Of a stretch of DNA of 64,000 nucleotides, positions 21,400 through 32,517 are shown in pieces. Position 1 is the first letter of the stretch. Each line of letters begins with the position of its first letter. The translations under genes and the position numbers were made by a program. Location of the stretch: contig CM036160.1 in NCBI GenBank assembly GCA_020631735.1, forward strand, positions 4,076,407-4,140,406. The letters are read 5' to 3'. The DNA is from Saccharum officinarum (taxonomy: Eukaryota; Streptophyta; Magnoliopsida; Poales; Poaceae). The notes under the pieces are model-generated. The model did not search any database and was not told the origin of the DNA. It saw nothing but the letters and a program-made list of their open reading frames with translations.

Positions 21400-21830
21400 A
21401 TGTATTCTGGATCGATACTGACAGGACACGGGCGGACGCCGTACGTCTACTCTGCCTCGCTGTTGCCCGCTTCCCCCGCCGCGCGCCTCATCCTGCGCTG
21501 CTTGCTCCTTGCACCCACCTGTCACGGGCCTCACCCATGCCTCTGGCTCCTCGCTCCGGCCACGCGCCCTGCTCCCTCTTGTGCACGCCACCGACCGGGC
21601 AGCCACCAGGATGGCTGCAGACTGCATGCGCGGCTAGGCCGGTGGTGCCGCACCACGCCTGGCCTGACATGGATGGCCGCCACTGCCGCCTCCACCATGT
21701 GTCAGCCGCCCTCCTGCTGCTATCCTCCTTCTCCACCGCGACCTGCGACCTAGCGCTAGATCCTGCTATGCAGTGCTCCCCCGCCCACCCGCCTGCCAGG
21801 TTTTGCCAAAGCGCATGTTGCAAGTGTATG
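21400..21830. other. GC-rich stretch without a supported gene
   Basis: C-rich sequence with overlapping open frames on both strands, all low complexity (P, S, A, R). No domain is recognised. It may belong to the repeat that follows. Confidence 0.4.
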
Positions 21831-22245
21831 CTTCAAGTGTTTCATATGTTTTAGAGAAATATTGCAAGTGTTTCTCATGAATGTTACAAAAGTATATTAA
21901 GATGTTGCATATGTTGCAATGGCTATATATGTATCTTGCAAGCGTCTATTCCAAATATTTTATCTGTTTGTTCAGACTGTAGTAAGTGTGTTTATTTGGA
22001 TGTTGTATATGTTTTAATCATATATGTTGCAAATGTTTATCTGTATGTTGCATATGTTTTGCAATGGCTTTTCAATAGTTTTTAGGTGTTTTTGCAAGTG
22101 TTTTAGACGATGCATGTTCCAATTGTTTCATCTACCTTTAGACGTATGTTGCAAATGATTCATCTGGATGTTTCAAAGGAGATCAGGTGTTGCTCATGTT
22201 TCAAAGTAGATCAGGTGTTGATCATGTTGCAGTGGCGCCAGTGGA
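21810..22245. repeat. Degenerate TGTTGCAAxTGTTT repeat
   Basis: Variants of 'tgttgcaaatgttt' or 'atgttgcatatgtt' recur about every 20-40 bases throughout. It looks like an old, diverged short-unit repeat inside a transposon body. No termini are identified. Confidence 0.55.
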
Positions 22246-23104
22246 TGGCAAACAGTAGCCTACCGCAGGGCTTTGGCTCCTACCTCGTGCGGCGCGCCTC
22301 GCCCTCTGCTCTCCTCACCCTCCCCTCCCTTCCCTTCCCTTCACTCCATCTTGCCACGGCAGTCCGAGCTCGACCTGGACGCAGAGTTCGGTGGCACTTG
22401 AGCAGGATGGGATGAGGGGTGGTGGCATGGTGCGATGCGGGTGGCGGTGCGGTGTCCGCGACGTGGGGCGCTGCCGTGGGATGGACGCGGGAGGGGTGCG
22501 CTGGCGCGGGATGGACGCAAGAGCGGCTCATTAAATTCCGTATTTCGTGTGAGGCGCAAGAGGTGCGTCCAGACGTCCAGGTGCTTGCCCTTCCGAGTGC
22601 CGTTGGAGTGGATTATTTATTTGCATGGTCAGCATCCAAGAGATCAAGTCAAGCAGATTGTTCCTCTCCCTGCTCTCTTGGCCCCACAAGGCTGGGTGTG
22701 CTCCGTCCACGTCCAGGTCCAGCTCCAGCAACAAGGCATGGCAAAGCAGAGCAAGAACGGGGCAGAGTAGCACAACCCACTGCGTCCCTCCCTCCCTCGT
22801 CTCACCTGCTCCCTCCGGCAAGAGCGCTGACGGAGGAGCTCCTCGTGAAGGAAGTCCTGCTGGCTACTGTATTTCCCTCCCGCCGATTCGTCCACGCTTC
22901 GTGTTCACATATTTCTCGCCAACATGGCAACAACGTGGAGCACGCCACCTTGATAGTCGGCACCGCCGCCCCCAACGGCAATGTCGATTTCGCGGCACAA
23001 CAGCCCTGGAGTACGATTTTTATTGGGCACGTGGGAAATGGCGGTCACAGCAATGCCACACAAATAATGGTATTCTATCTCTAGTTTCTTCAGTCCACCA
23101 GTAG
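22246..23104. other. GC-rich intergenic DNA, no supported gene
   Basis: Several 80-220-residue open frames overlap here on both strands, which is expected from the base composition. None has a recognisable domain. Confidence 0.4.
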
Positions 23105-24446
23105 TATGCCCGTGCTAATGCTACAGTAAAAGTCAAAAGACAGTGTTTTCTATGCACTTAGGCTAAATCTCTCCCTAATGCTAGCCCACTAAAGCTAGCC
23201 TCGACCTCCTCTTGGGTTGAAGCCATGCCGCGGGCTTGCTCCCACCTTTCCCCCTCTCCCTCTCCACGCGTAGGCCAAGCCCATCGCTGGCCTCCTCCCT
23301 CCCTCCCTGCCTCCCCATTCCCCCTCTCGGCTTGGGCCACGACCAGCCCAAGGCCACGACCCCAAGCCCACACGGCCTCCCCACCTCTCCCTTCTGAATG
23401 GCCATTCCGGGCCTAGCCCCGCAACAAGCCTACCGACCCACCCGGCCTCCCACTCTCTTCCCTCTCCTTCTCGGGCCAAAGCCACCCCACAATCTAGCTC
23501 CCACCTCTCCCATTCTCCCTCTCTGCGCTTGGGCCAAGCCCACCGCCGATCTCCTTGTCCTCAACCACATGGAGCTCCACCACCACGCAGGGTCGCAATC
23601 TAGGCGATTGGCCTCGGATGCTGCCCCAGTCCCTGTGCCTCGACCACGCCGTCTCCACCGAGCCTCGGATGCTCCTTAAGCGCCCCACCACCACCATGGC
23701 CAGCACAAAGAATTCCATGTTACCCTAATCAAAATGTGAATAGAATTTACCAACCACAGAAATGACCTAATCAATTTGCAAAATGTTCTAAACTTTCTAA
23801 ACTTCAATTGGGCCAAAAATTGCAACCTCCTCTACTATCCATCTTCTTTTTCTTTCTCTTTTTCGCAGCCTAGCTCCCTCCTCCATCTGGGCCAAAGACC
23901 ACCTCGACGGCCCAGCTACTCCCTCCTTCACTAGGCCGTCAGCACCATCCCTGTCTCCCCTCCTTCTAGGCCGAGTGGCCCAAAGGCCCACCCGCCCTCT
24001 CCCACCTCTTCCCCCTCATCACTCGCTTACACATGGGACCCGCCCATCAACCACAACTCCCTCTACTCCCCTTCTTCCTCCGATGGGAGATACAAGCATC
24101 GTCGCTCCCATCTGTGGGCCTCCCAGTGCCCAGAGGCTGCGCGCCCCGAGCAGGCGCCCCCGTCCATTGTGGGTGGCAACCCATGCGGCCCCCAGTGCCT
24201 TGGCCTAGCCCCTCCCACCCGCTCCTCCCCCCACCTTGGCGCCCAAATAACTTGCACAAAAGCATGTGATATAGTTGTGTGGAGTGCAACAAAATTGGTT
24301 TGCATTTTTACAATTTTTATACAATTTAATACAAATTAGATCCCTATTTTCATTGAAATGAAAAAGAAAAAGGCCTAGAAAAAACCACTTGGACCGAATC
24401 TGAACCAGCTCAACCCATGTGTTGCGCAAGCGCGACGACAAGCTAG
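23105..24446 (+). mobile_element. Candidate Helitron-like element (3' end visible)
   Basis: The right end shows the Helitron 3' signature: a hairpin with 7-bp arms (GTTGCGC-AA-GCGCGAC, 24421-24436, one G-T pair), then six bases and CTAG (24443-24446), followed by T (24447). The left end is uncertain; 'agtatgcccgtgctaatgct' near 23103 is the sort of word found near the start of grass elements of this type. The interior is C-rich, with pseudo-open frames and no helicase. It is directly abutted by an LTR-like TGTTGG. Confidence 0.4.
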
Positions 24447-25791
24447 TTGTTGGAATTTGTTAACGCAAACAGATAAATCTGCAAGCACACGGATACCAAT
24501 GTAGCTTTTCCTAGGAATATTCCAAGGTATCGATTTCCATAGGGAACGTGAAGTGTACTAGGAAGGATCGAGGTCGTCCAAGGAAAAGTGTTTTTTAGGT
24601 AAAGAGGGGTTTTCTAAGGTTTTTCCAAGACAAACTAGATAACTAAGTTCAGGATTACTAAACTCACTTCGGAGCAGCAGTTCATTTTAGATCCTCGAAA
24701 AAGACTAGGAAGGCTGCCAAAAGCTCTACAAAAACACCAAACCGAACATGGTGGAATATGAAGGCCTGGTTAAAGCTATCACCTCTGAGACTACCACAAC
24801 TATCCGTGGCTTTGGGTGCAAACTTAGGTAAACACCAACCTAGACACCACGTCTATGCTAGCGATTACTACTCTAGTCCAGATCCTTAGACTAGAGCACT
24901 CGGTTGAGCGGAGTTCCCATAAGTAAAGTGAAGTAAAACTTGAACTTAGTCAAATAGAGGACTTGGAATTACCAAAGCAAAATCTCGATATTACTCAAGA
25001 GTTGAGTCGGCTCCGAAGAGCTACAAAGTCGAGGAGGATCCGACAGACCCGGCTCCTCCTCCGCTCTCTTCCTCTCCTCTCTCCCTATTTTCTTTTACTA
25101 CAACTAGGTAGGAGCACCTAGAGGGACACTACTACTAAGAATATGAAGGAATGCACAAGCATAGAGGTGTGTTGAGAGGGGGCTCTTCCCTTCTATTTAT
25201 ACAAGCTAGACATGCCACCGCCTATGCATGTTGTCTAGGCACTGCCTTCCGAGAGGAGCTAGGGGCGGTGCACCCGCACCCACTGGTCAGCCCTAACTAC
25301 CACCGCCTTAGCATGGTGGACTCTTGACTGGGCCTGGGCTGCTCCTTGGGTTGTTTCGCACCCAAATTATCTAGGTAGATGGGCCTTTCTATTATTCCTT
25401 TGCGCAATTTAGCGTTACGCCTTATCGGAATGCGCCTTGTGGTGTATTTTCCCATGTATTCGATTTTAAGTCCTACAAAACAATAATCTCCAAATACATG
25501 TGGAATTGAGTCAATAATAAAGGCATATGTGCAAAGATTGCTAGTTTCTCCTCTTTTATGTCTTAATTGGTGGGTAAGATTGATCGTTAAGGACCACCAA
25601 CACCAGCCTAGCAAACCTGGCCATGCGTGGCCCAGCGCGACCCACCAAAGGGGGATGCACCATTTTATGCAAAGGCCCTTGACTTTTTTCTTAACTAACC
25701 CACAATAGAACATTATGCAGTTCTGTTAAACTAAGTGATCACCTTCGCGTTTAAACCTTGTCTTTCTTCCTATTTTGTTCCTGGTCCTCGT
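24447..25791. repeat. LTR-like repeat, unclassified
   Basis: It starts TGTTGGAATTTGTTAACGC, in the form of an LTR start, and includes a TATA-like 'ttctatttatacaag' (25191-25205). No matching second LTR, PBS or right end was identified. The right side is interrupted by the SIRE-type solo LTR. There is no gene; the open frame across 25297-25713 has no recognisable domain. Confidence 0.4.
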
Positions 25792-27749
25792 TGAACGGTC
25801 TTGATGGCTAGAGGGGGGGTGAATAGCCTTTTAAAAGTTTCTACAAAGACAAGCTAAACAAGTTTATCAATATAACAAATAGCGAGATGCAAGTTTTGCT
25901 TAGCCTACGGGGTTTTTGCAAGCCACCTATCCAATTCACAATTCTAGTATAGTTGCACTCAACCGCACAAGTCAAACCGAGAAGGTAACTACAACTATAA
26001 CTAGCAAGCTACACAAAAGAGCTACTCTAGCAAAGCTAACTAGCTAGCAAAGATAACTAAGAAGGTAATAAGGAGTTGAGTTAGGAGAGTTTCACCGAGG
26101 GGCAAAGTATTGAGCCAACCAATATGATCAACAAAGAATACTAAGACAACCGAATACCAGGATCAATCAATCACAATATGAAAGTGATGACACGAAGATT
26201 TATTCCGAGGTTCACGTGCTTGCCGGCACGCTAGTCCCTGTTGTGTCCCTCTTCACCACGTGGTTCGGTGGCTAATCGCTCTCACACCGAGCCTCTCAAA
26301 AGGCGCCACAAGAACCTACCAAATGGCAAAAGGTTGCAAATGACATGAGCAATTTACTAACGTTGCCTTTTGCGCTTCACCGAGGTAGGCACAAACCCCT
26401 CACAATCACCAGAGGTGGCCAAGAACAATCACCAACTCTTGCCAACGCCTCCAAGCTGCTCCAAGCCGTCTAGGTGGCGGCAACCACCAAAAGAAACAAG
26501 AATCCCGCAGCAAAACAACCACCAAGTGTCAACTTGATGCAATCTCACAATGCAAATGCACTTGGATCACTCAATCTCACTTCGAATATGCAAAGAAGCA
26601 AGAGAGATGAGTGGGAGGGGAGTTTCTTAGCTCAAAGTGCTCACAAGTATGTCAAGAATGCAAGAGAGGGAGCTTTGAGCCGGCCAACGAGTATTTATAG
26701 ACGTACCTCTTCAAATATAGCCGTTAGGAACTTGAAACAGCTACAGTTGCGCTGACCGGACGCGCTGGTCGTGCCGCGTAACTCGACCGGACGCGCTGAT
26801 CCAGAACCGACCGGACATGCTGGGCTTGACCGGACGCACTGGTCCCATAACAGACCGGATGTGCTGGTCAAGCCTGAGCCATGCTCTAATGAAACAACGA
26901 CCGGACGCGCTGCAGAACTAACCGGACGCCATAGTGCCCGTGTCCGGTTAGAGTCCAGTAAGCTCCCTCAATGACCGGACACACTGTGCGTCCGAGCAAA
27001 TAGCTGAGACACGCGCAGACGCTGAACACTGACCGAACGCGTCTGATCAAACAGTGACCGCGTCCGGTCCAGTGTCCGGTCACCACTGTGACCTCCGTTC
27101 GCTTCCGTTTGATTCACCCTTTCACGTATGAGCTAGACTAAGTATGTGTGTCACTTTAGCACATGTTTTAGCTCGTGAAACGACATGTGACAACGCCTCC
27201 AAATCTCGATATTGGCGTAAAGGAAGATAGGTGTTTCAATTCCTCGAAAACGCCTGAATCCCGCCGAGCAAGCTCGGCGGGAGGGAGAGAGGACCCCAAA
27301 CCCTGTCTACCGCTCAAACTCCAACGCCATCGCAAATGTGCTAACACCACCAAGTGATCACGTCATGTGCGATTGTGTTAGCATTTTCACAATCATTTTT
27401 TGAGGCGTTATTAGTTCTATCCAAATGCATATGATTATGAAATGCACACCTAGAGGTACTTAGGAGTTCAATAGCCGCGTCATTCCTCTCTTTATAGTAC
27501 GGCTATCTATCCTATAATGTAACCACACCCACTAGGTGTCTTGGTTACTAAAACACAACCCTTAAGCATATACCTTTGCCTTGATCACATAGGGTTGCGT
27601 CCAAATCCAAGTGTGGCCATCATGATCACCATGTCCATCTTGCCACCAACCTTGGAATGTACTAATCCTCATATGCTATATACCACTTAGACATAGGATT
27701 AGTACTTAGTCATTGTCACTAATTACCAACACCAAACATAGGACTTTCA
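25792..27749 (-). mobile_element. SIRE-type Ty1/copia solo LTR
   Basis: 1958 bp, oriented minus. Read on the plus strand it runs TGAACGGTCTTGATGGCTAG ... ATAGGACTTTCA. The flanks are CTCGT on both sides (25787-25791 and 27750-27754), a perfect 5-bp target duplication. It is a diverged relative of the LTR at 59450-61474: shared 'ggctagagggggggtgaata', the array of ACCGGACGC words (26755-27080 against 60019-60545) and the 'tgatcacgtcatg/gtgttagcac' zone. A minus-strand TATA word lies at 26692-26703. No internal domain remains. Confidence 0.88.
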
Positions 27750-28689
27750 CTCGTGAACACTCGGAGCAGTGCACTGCACAGTGTCAGCTATTCCGGTTGA
27801 ATCTCGGCCGCGAGAGCTCAATGGCAACAGGGAGGGTGGGCCGGTGAGGCACGGGGCTGTCGACGATGTATGGTCGATATTCCACCGAGGGGTATACCCA
27901 TGATGGTAGATTGTGTGGTGGAGGTGTAGGTGCACATGATCAAGAACAGATAGTAACACACGCACAGGAACACAAGATTTAGATAGGTTTAGGACGTCAA
28001 TATGATGTAAAACCCTAGTCTTGTGTTCTAGTGGATTGTATTGATTGTGGGTATGAGATGGAATGATGAGATGAGTTTGAGGGGGTCCCCTACCCGCCTT
28101 ATATAGCTAGGGACTAGGGTTACAAGTCAGTTAGATGTAAATCTAGTCGGTTACATGATAATCATTATAAGGAATATGATATCTAGCATATCCGATCATA
28201 TCTATCTCTATCTTCAAGATTCCTTCCTGAAGCCTTACGGTGCACGCCAACCACTACCGTGCACCGCGCGCCTTGATCTTGTGTGTTAGGGCACCCTTGG
28301 TGATGCGGCCCATGTGTCACGCCATGGGTACCTGGGGTTATACCCCCATGGCGGCCCGCATGGCCCCGGGCATCCCCGGCTTTTGCCGGACCTGGCCATA
28401 GAGGTGGTTCACCGCCGTCGGCCGTGGCAAGCTGGCGCAACCTTCTGCACTCGTGGGTGGGGGTGCCTCTGCCGGAGGTGGTCCAGGGGCCTCAACCATG
28501 TGCACGCACAGTGATGACAATGGCTCGGTGCCAGGGCTTCTCTGCCATCGAGTGGGCCTAGGTCGTGTCATGTTGGAGGCGGCACGGAGCGGGGAAGGTG
28601 GTGGCGTGCTCGGTCTCGGAGGAGGAGAAATAGAGGGCCGCTCACTATCGCGGGGTTGGAACCACGACAAGCGTTGTTGTTCTAGTCAG
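27750..28689. repeat. LTR-like repeat, probably minus strand, unclassified
   Basis: It contains a TATA-like 'gccttatatagctaggg' (28098-28114) with 'gtaaaaccctagtcttgtg' upstream, and then a GC-rich zone with low-complexity frames. This style matches grass LTRs, but paired ends are not visible. No gene is supported. Confidence 0.35.
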
Positions 28690-29960
28690 TGTTAGAGTAA
28701 AGGTCTTCGGTGGCTCCAGTGGACCCAAGAATATAAGAATCACAGAGAGGACACAACGGTTTATCCTGGTTCAGACCGATCGATGCCCTACATCCAGCAG
28801 CTGATGATCCTTATATATATACTCAAGAGCACCCAAAATCGGGTGGTTACAACAGACTGTATAGGAGAAAGAGAGATTTTGTTAGGGTTAGCTCGGTGCA
28901 AATCTTGAGGTTGCCTCACCATCGGTGGAGCCTTCCCCTCGTCAGAGAGGAGGAAGATGACGGGTGCGGTGGAGGAGCTCTCGGTGCCCCCCTCTCTAGG
29001 TTGTTCTGCTCTTGGTGCCCAGCAGGAGTCGATCGGTGAGGAATCGAAATGATCTGTTTGGGATCGTCCTCCCCCTCTCTAGGATCTGACCTCCCCTTAT
29101 ATTCCAAGGTAGGTCAGGTACATGGCGGTTTGGGAGGATGAGTCTATGGTCTACATGCGTCGGAGTTCAGGAGGGTCTTGCAGCGGCACTCTGTGGACCG
29201 TCGTGATGTCGTGGAGCCGAATAAGCCTTGGGCATCGTCCGACTGCTCTATTTTGACACTCTACGTGTTAGGCTATGTTAGCTTGGACCGGCCTCCCCAG
29301 GTGCACCTTCTAGAGTCTTCTTGGTGGCGAAGGAGGTTGACTCGAAGTGCTGATGAGCGGGCCCGGAAGCCCCCAAGCCCCTGCAGGCCGAGGAGGAGTT
29401 TGTTTTCTTGCGTCACACCCCGTGCATGACCTTGTCAGGGGCACAGCCGGCAAAGCCACGTCCAAGGGGCAGCGCCTGGGAGCCCCTGAGCCCTGAGCCC
29501 TGGTGGCTTGGGGAATGTCTTCTTGTGCCCAGTCCTTGGCTGGCGTTGTAGGCTGGGCGGGAGCCATGGATCGAGTTCAGGCTCCTCCTTGGTTGGGAGC
29601 CTGAGGCTTGGGCGAGCTCCCGAGCCCTGAGCAGAGGCCGCGGTGTGCTTAGACTCAGCTTGGTTCCTCGGTCTGAGGGTGCGCGCGAGCGTATCCGATG
29701 GGTATAGCCCCTGAGCCCTCGAGCGATCCGGTAGTGGTTGGTCGGGGGGTCTCTCAGTCGGGAACCGTTGATCCCGAGGTTTAACATACCCATATGTTAA
29801 GATCTCGTCACTCACCATATGAGCATCTGTGACGAATAGGATGGGGCATGAGATTCTTTTTTCATGAGGTGCTGGGGTGGGATTCGATCCCTTGCCGTAG
29901 AGGGCGTGCTGGGGTGGTGTGGTGTGGTGTGCGTTGAAGCCTAGCGCATGATTTGATACA
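28690..29960. repeat. LTR-like repeat, copy 1 of the threefold repeat
   Basis: It begins TGTTAGAGTAAAGG. From 28936 onward it aligns with 31890-34050 (minus the CACTA element there) and, from 29125, with 38310-40270. Shared words include 'gaggaatcgaaatgatctgtttgggatcgtcctcc', 'gatgagcgggcccggaagcccc' and 'gcccatatgtta'. Composition and the 'cccccgagccctgag' words resemble LTRs of grass gypsy elements. The open frames over it are low complexity. Confidence 0.5.
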
Positions 29961-30334
29961 AAGAACCAGGGACCTTAGATTGAGTTGAAGCCTTCTAGGA
30001 AGGGTTAGGAACCATTGATCTTAATGATGTTGAAATCCTTGGTACAAAATTTTTGGTGTACAATGGTTGGACTATCTCAGCGGGGGACACAAACGCGGAG
30101 TGTACCAAGCTTTGTTTTAATTGTTCCATTGTAGTGTAGATTCTGTCTCACTGACCAAGGGTACCGACTTAGCAGTTACTTCCTCCATCCTTAAAAAAGA
30201 TACCATTCTAGTTATGTCAAAGTTTTTTTTAAGTTTGTCCAAACTTATATAAAGATATACTAATATTTATATTACTACATGATACCATTAGATTAGTCAT
30301 GGAGTATATTTTCATAGTATACTTATTTGGTATC

Positions 30335-30337
<3 letters not shown>

Positions 30338-30422
<85 letters not shown>
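30338..30422. repeat. TA microsatellite
   Basis: An uninterrupted run of about 42 TA units. The two other copies of this segment do not have it, so the run expanded after duplication. It explains the Tyr-Ile repeat frames. Confidence 0.95.
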
Positions 30423-30426
<4 letters not shown>

Positions 30427-30537
30427 GTTAAACTTTAGATACATATTTAATATTAGATATGGATACAGATTTAATATTAGATATAGATATAGATATCAAA
30501 GTCATACATGTAAATGGCAAAGGAAATTCAATAGAAA

Positions 30538-30570
30538 CTAGATGATACCCCGCGCGTTGTTGCGGAGAAT
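30538..30570 (-). other. Possible Helitron-like 3' terminus, minus strand
   Basis: On the minus strand the order is CCGC...GCGGGG hairpin-like word, TATCAT, CTAG, then T. The same layout is present at 34671-34703 and 40897-40930. This resembles a Helitron 3' end, but no 5' end or helicase is visible, and the stem is only four pairs. Confidence 0.25.
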
Positions 30571-31170
30571 TTATATTGATGCATATAATGAGAAATCATG
30601 AAATGAGAAAGGTTTTTTCCTTGATAACGATGACATTCACATGACTTCTCACTTTTTGTTCTATATTCAACTTTGAAGAATGGATGATCAAATGCAAGTG
30701 TGTTGTGATGGCAGCATGAGAAGCTACTGTCTTTGCTCTCATCTGAAAAACTAGATGCAGCACACTTGCCTTTAATTCGCCGCTGAATGGAGGTGGGAGA
30801 GTTCCATGGCATGTTGGAGGAACAGTGGAATACCAGTAGGACATGAGGGTGTGGCAATATGCAAGTAAAATAAAAGAGAAATAAATTGCTGAGTTGAGTA
30901 CCTATTTTATTTGCATGCAATGAATTCATAAGGGAGTATGCAATAATGCAATCAATGAATTCGTAATGAATCTCTTTTTATCAATATTGTTTTATGCCTG
31001 CAATTAGTGCAAGGATTATATGTAGAAATATATTAGGAATTCGGCATGGTTAGTAAGCAAATATAAATTGTCCAAAAGAGAGATTTTTCATTCATGTAGA
31101 TACATGCACTGAATCATCACAAAAAAATAATAATGAGAATTCTCAATTAGTCTAAATGTGATCAATCACA

Positions 31171-31889
31171 TGTTTATAAGTCACGGCACCGAGAAAAGGG
31201 TCTAAAGATAGATTTTAAACGCACAGGGGTCTAAATGTGAATTTTTGACAAAAAGGGCTAAATTATAAAAAAATTTAGCCTAAAGGCCCACCAAACAGGA
31301 GTGTTGCAATACAATAGCATATTGCAACAACACACATTGTTCTATAGCAACTAAACCGACATGTGGCAATAGCAACATACTATTGCCTCGCTTTAGATAT
31401 TTAGTGCAATAAACAACTACCTATTGCAAAGGTTGTGATAAATATTACAACCAAACAAAACTATGGCAATAGCAACAAACTATTGCATCGCCTTCGAAAT
31501 TTAGTTGCAATTCATGGTCTACCTATTGCAATGGTCGTGAGATATATTACAACCCAATAACACTGTGACAATAATTTCAAGCAATAGCAACACTATTCTA
31601 TTTGGTTCCAAGAGCACCAGACAGTTGCAACACCAATCAATACTAATACAACTAAATGTCATCATGGCAATATTATTAACCAATAGCAACACTTTTCAAA
31701 ATAGGGTTACTATAGGTCTCACCTCTTGCAACGCCGAAGATAAAAAAATTCAATGCACTATTTTTGTGGCAACACAGTCCCCCTATTGCCACCTTTTTGG
31801 ATAAATGTTGTAAAACACACCCCTATTACAACATAATTTGTGGTGATGCAAATGGCGTCAAGTGGCAATAGGGTCGAAATCTTGTAGTG
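31171..31889. mobile_element. CACTA-like fragment with a TTGCAATAGCAAC repeat
   Basis: It ends at 31889 with ...AAATCTTGTAGTG, a CACTA-type terminus. The body (31300-31800) is made of degenerate 'ttgcaatagcaac' and 'ctattgca' words. A matching CACTACAAG left end is not seen, so the element is truncated or its left end has decayed. It sits exactly at the junction between copy 1 and copy 2 of the segmental repeat. Confidence 0.45.
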
Positions 31890-32517
31890 CCCTCGTCGGA
31901 GAGGAGGAAGACGACGGCTGCGGTGGAGGTCTTGGTGCACCCTCTCTGGGTTGCTTTGCTCTCGGTGCCGAGCAGGAGTGGATCGGTGAGGAATCGGAAT
32001 GATCTGTTTGGGATCGTCCTCCCTCCTCTCTAGGATCCGACCTCCCCTTATATTCCAAGGAGGGTCTTGCAGCAGCACTCAGCGGACCACCACGATGTTG
32101 TGGAGTCGAAGAAGCCTAGGGCATCGTATGCCTGCTCTGTTTTGACACTCTACATGTTAGGCTATGTCGGCTTGGACCGGCCTCCCCCAGGTGCGCCTTC
32201 TAGAGTCTTCTTGGTGGCGAAGGAGGTCAGCTCAAGGGGCTGATGAGCGGGCCCGGAAGCCCCCGAGCTCCTAGAGGCCAAGGAGGAGTTTGTCTTCTTG
32301 CGTCACGCCCCGTGCGTGACCTTGTCAGGGGTGCGGCCGGCAAAGCCGCGCCCAAGGGGCATCGCCGGGGAGCCGCCGAGCCCTAGTGGCTCAGGGCATG
32401 TCTTCTTGCACTAGGGCCTTGAGTGGTGTCATAGGCTGGGCAGGAGCCAAGGATTGGGTTCAGGCTCCTCCTTTGGACGGGAGCCTGAGGCTCGGGCGAG
32501 CCCCCGAGCCCTGAGCA

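Larger units (their letters stand above)
28936..31170. repeat. Threefold segmental repeat, copy 1
   Basis: About 2.2 kb repeated as 28936-31170, as 31890-32517 plus 33788-35300, and as 38310-38765 plus 40017-41530. Copy 1 is the most diverged and lacks the CACTA insertion, so it represents the pre-insertion state. It carries a long TA run where copies 2 and 3 have only 'aaatattaatatttttatca'. The copies also hold a Stowaway-like 'cttcctccatcctt' start and an open minus-strand frame of 133 codons. Confidence 0.75.

Noticed and set aside
30229..30541. Tyr-Ile repeat proteins on both strands
   Set aside because: Translation of the TA microsatellite.
30528..30929. 133-codon minus-strand frame that is open in all three copies (also 34660-35061 and 40887-41288)
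   Set aside because: Copies 2 and 3 are nearly identical, so only one independent comparison exists; no domain and no good start context. Worth keeping only if transcripts are found.
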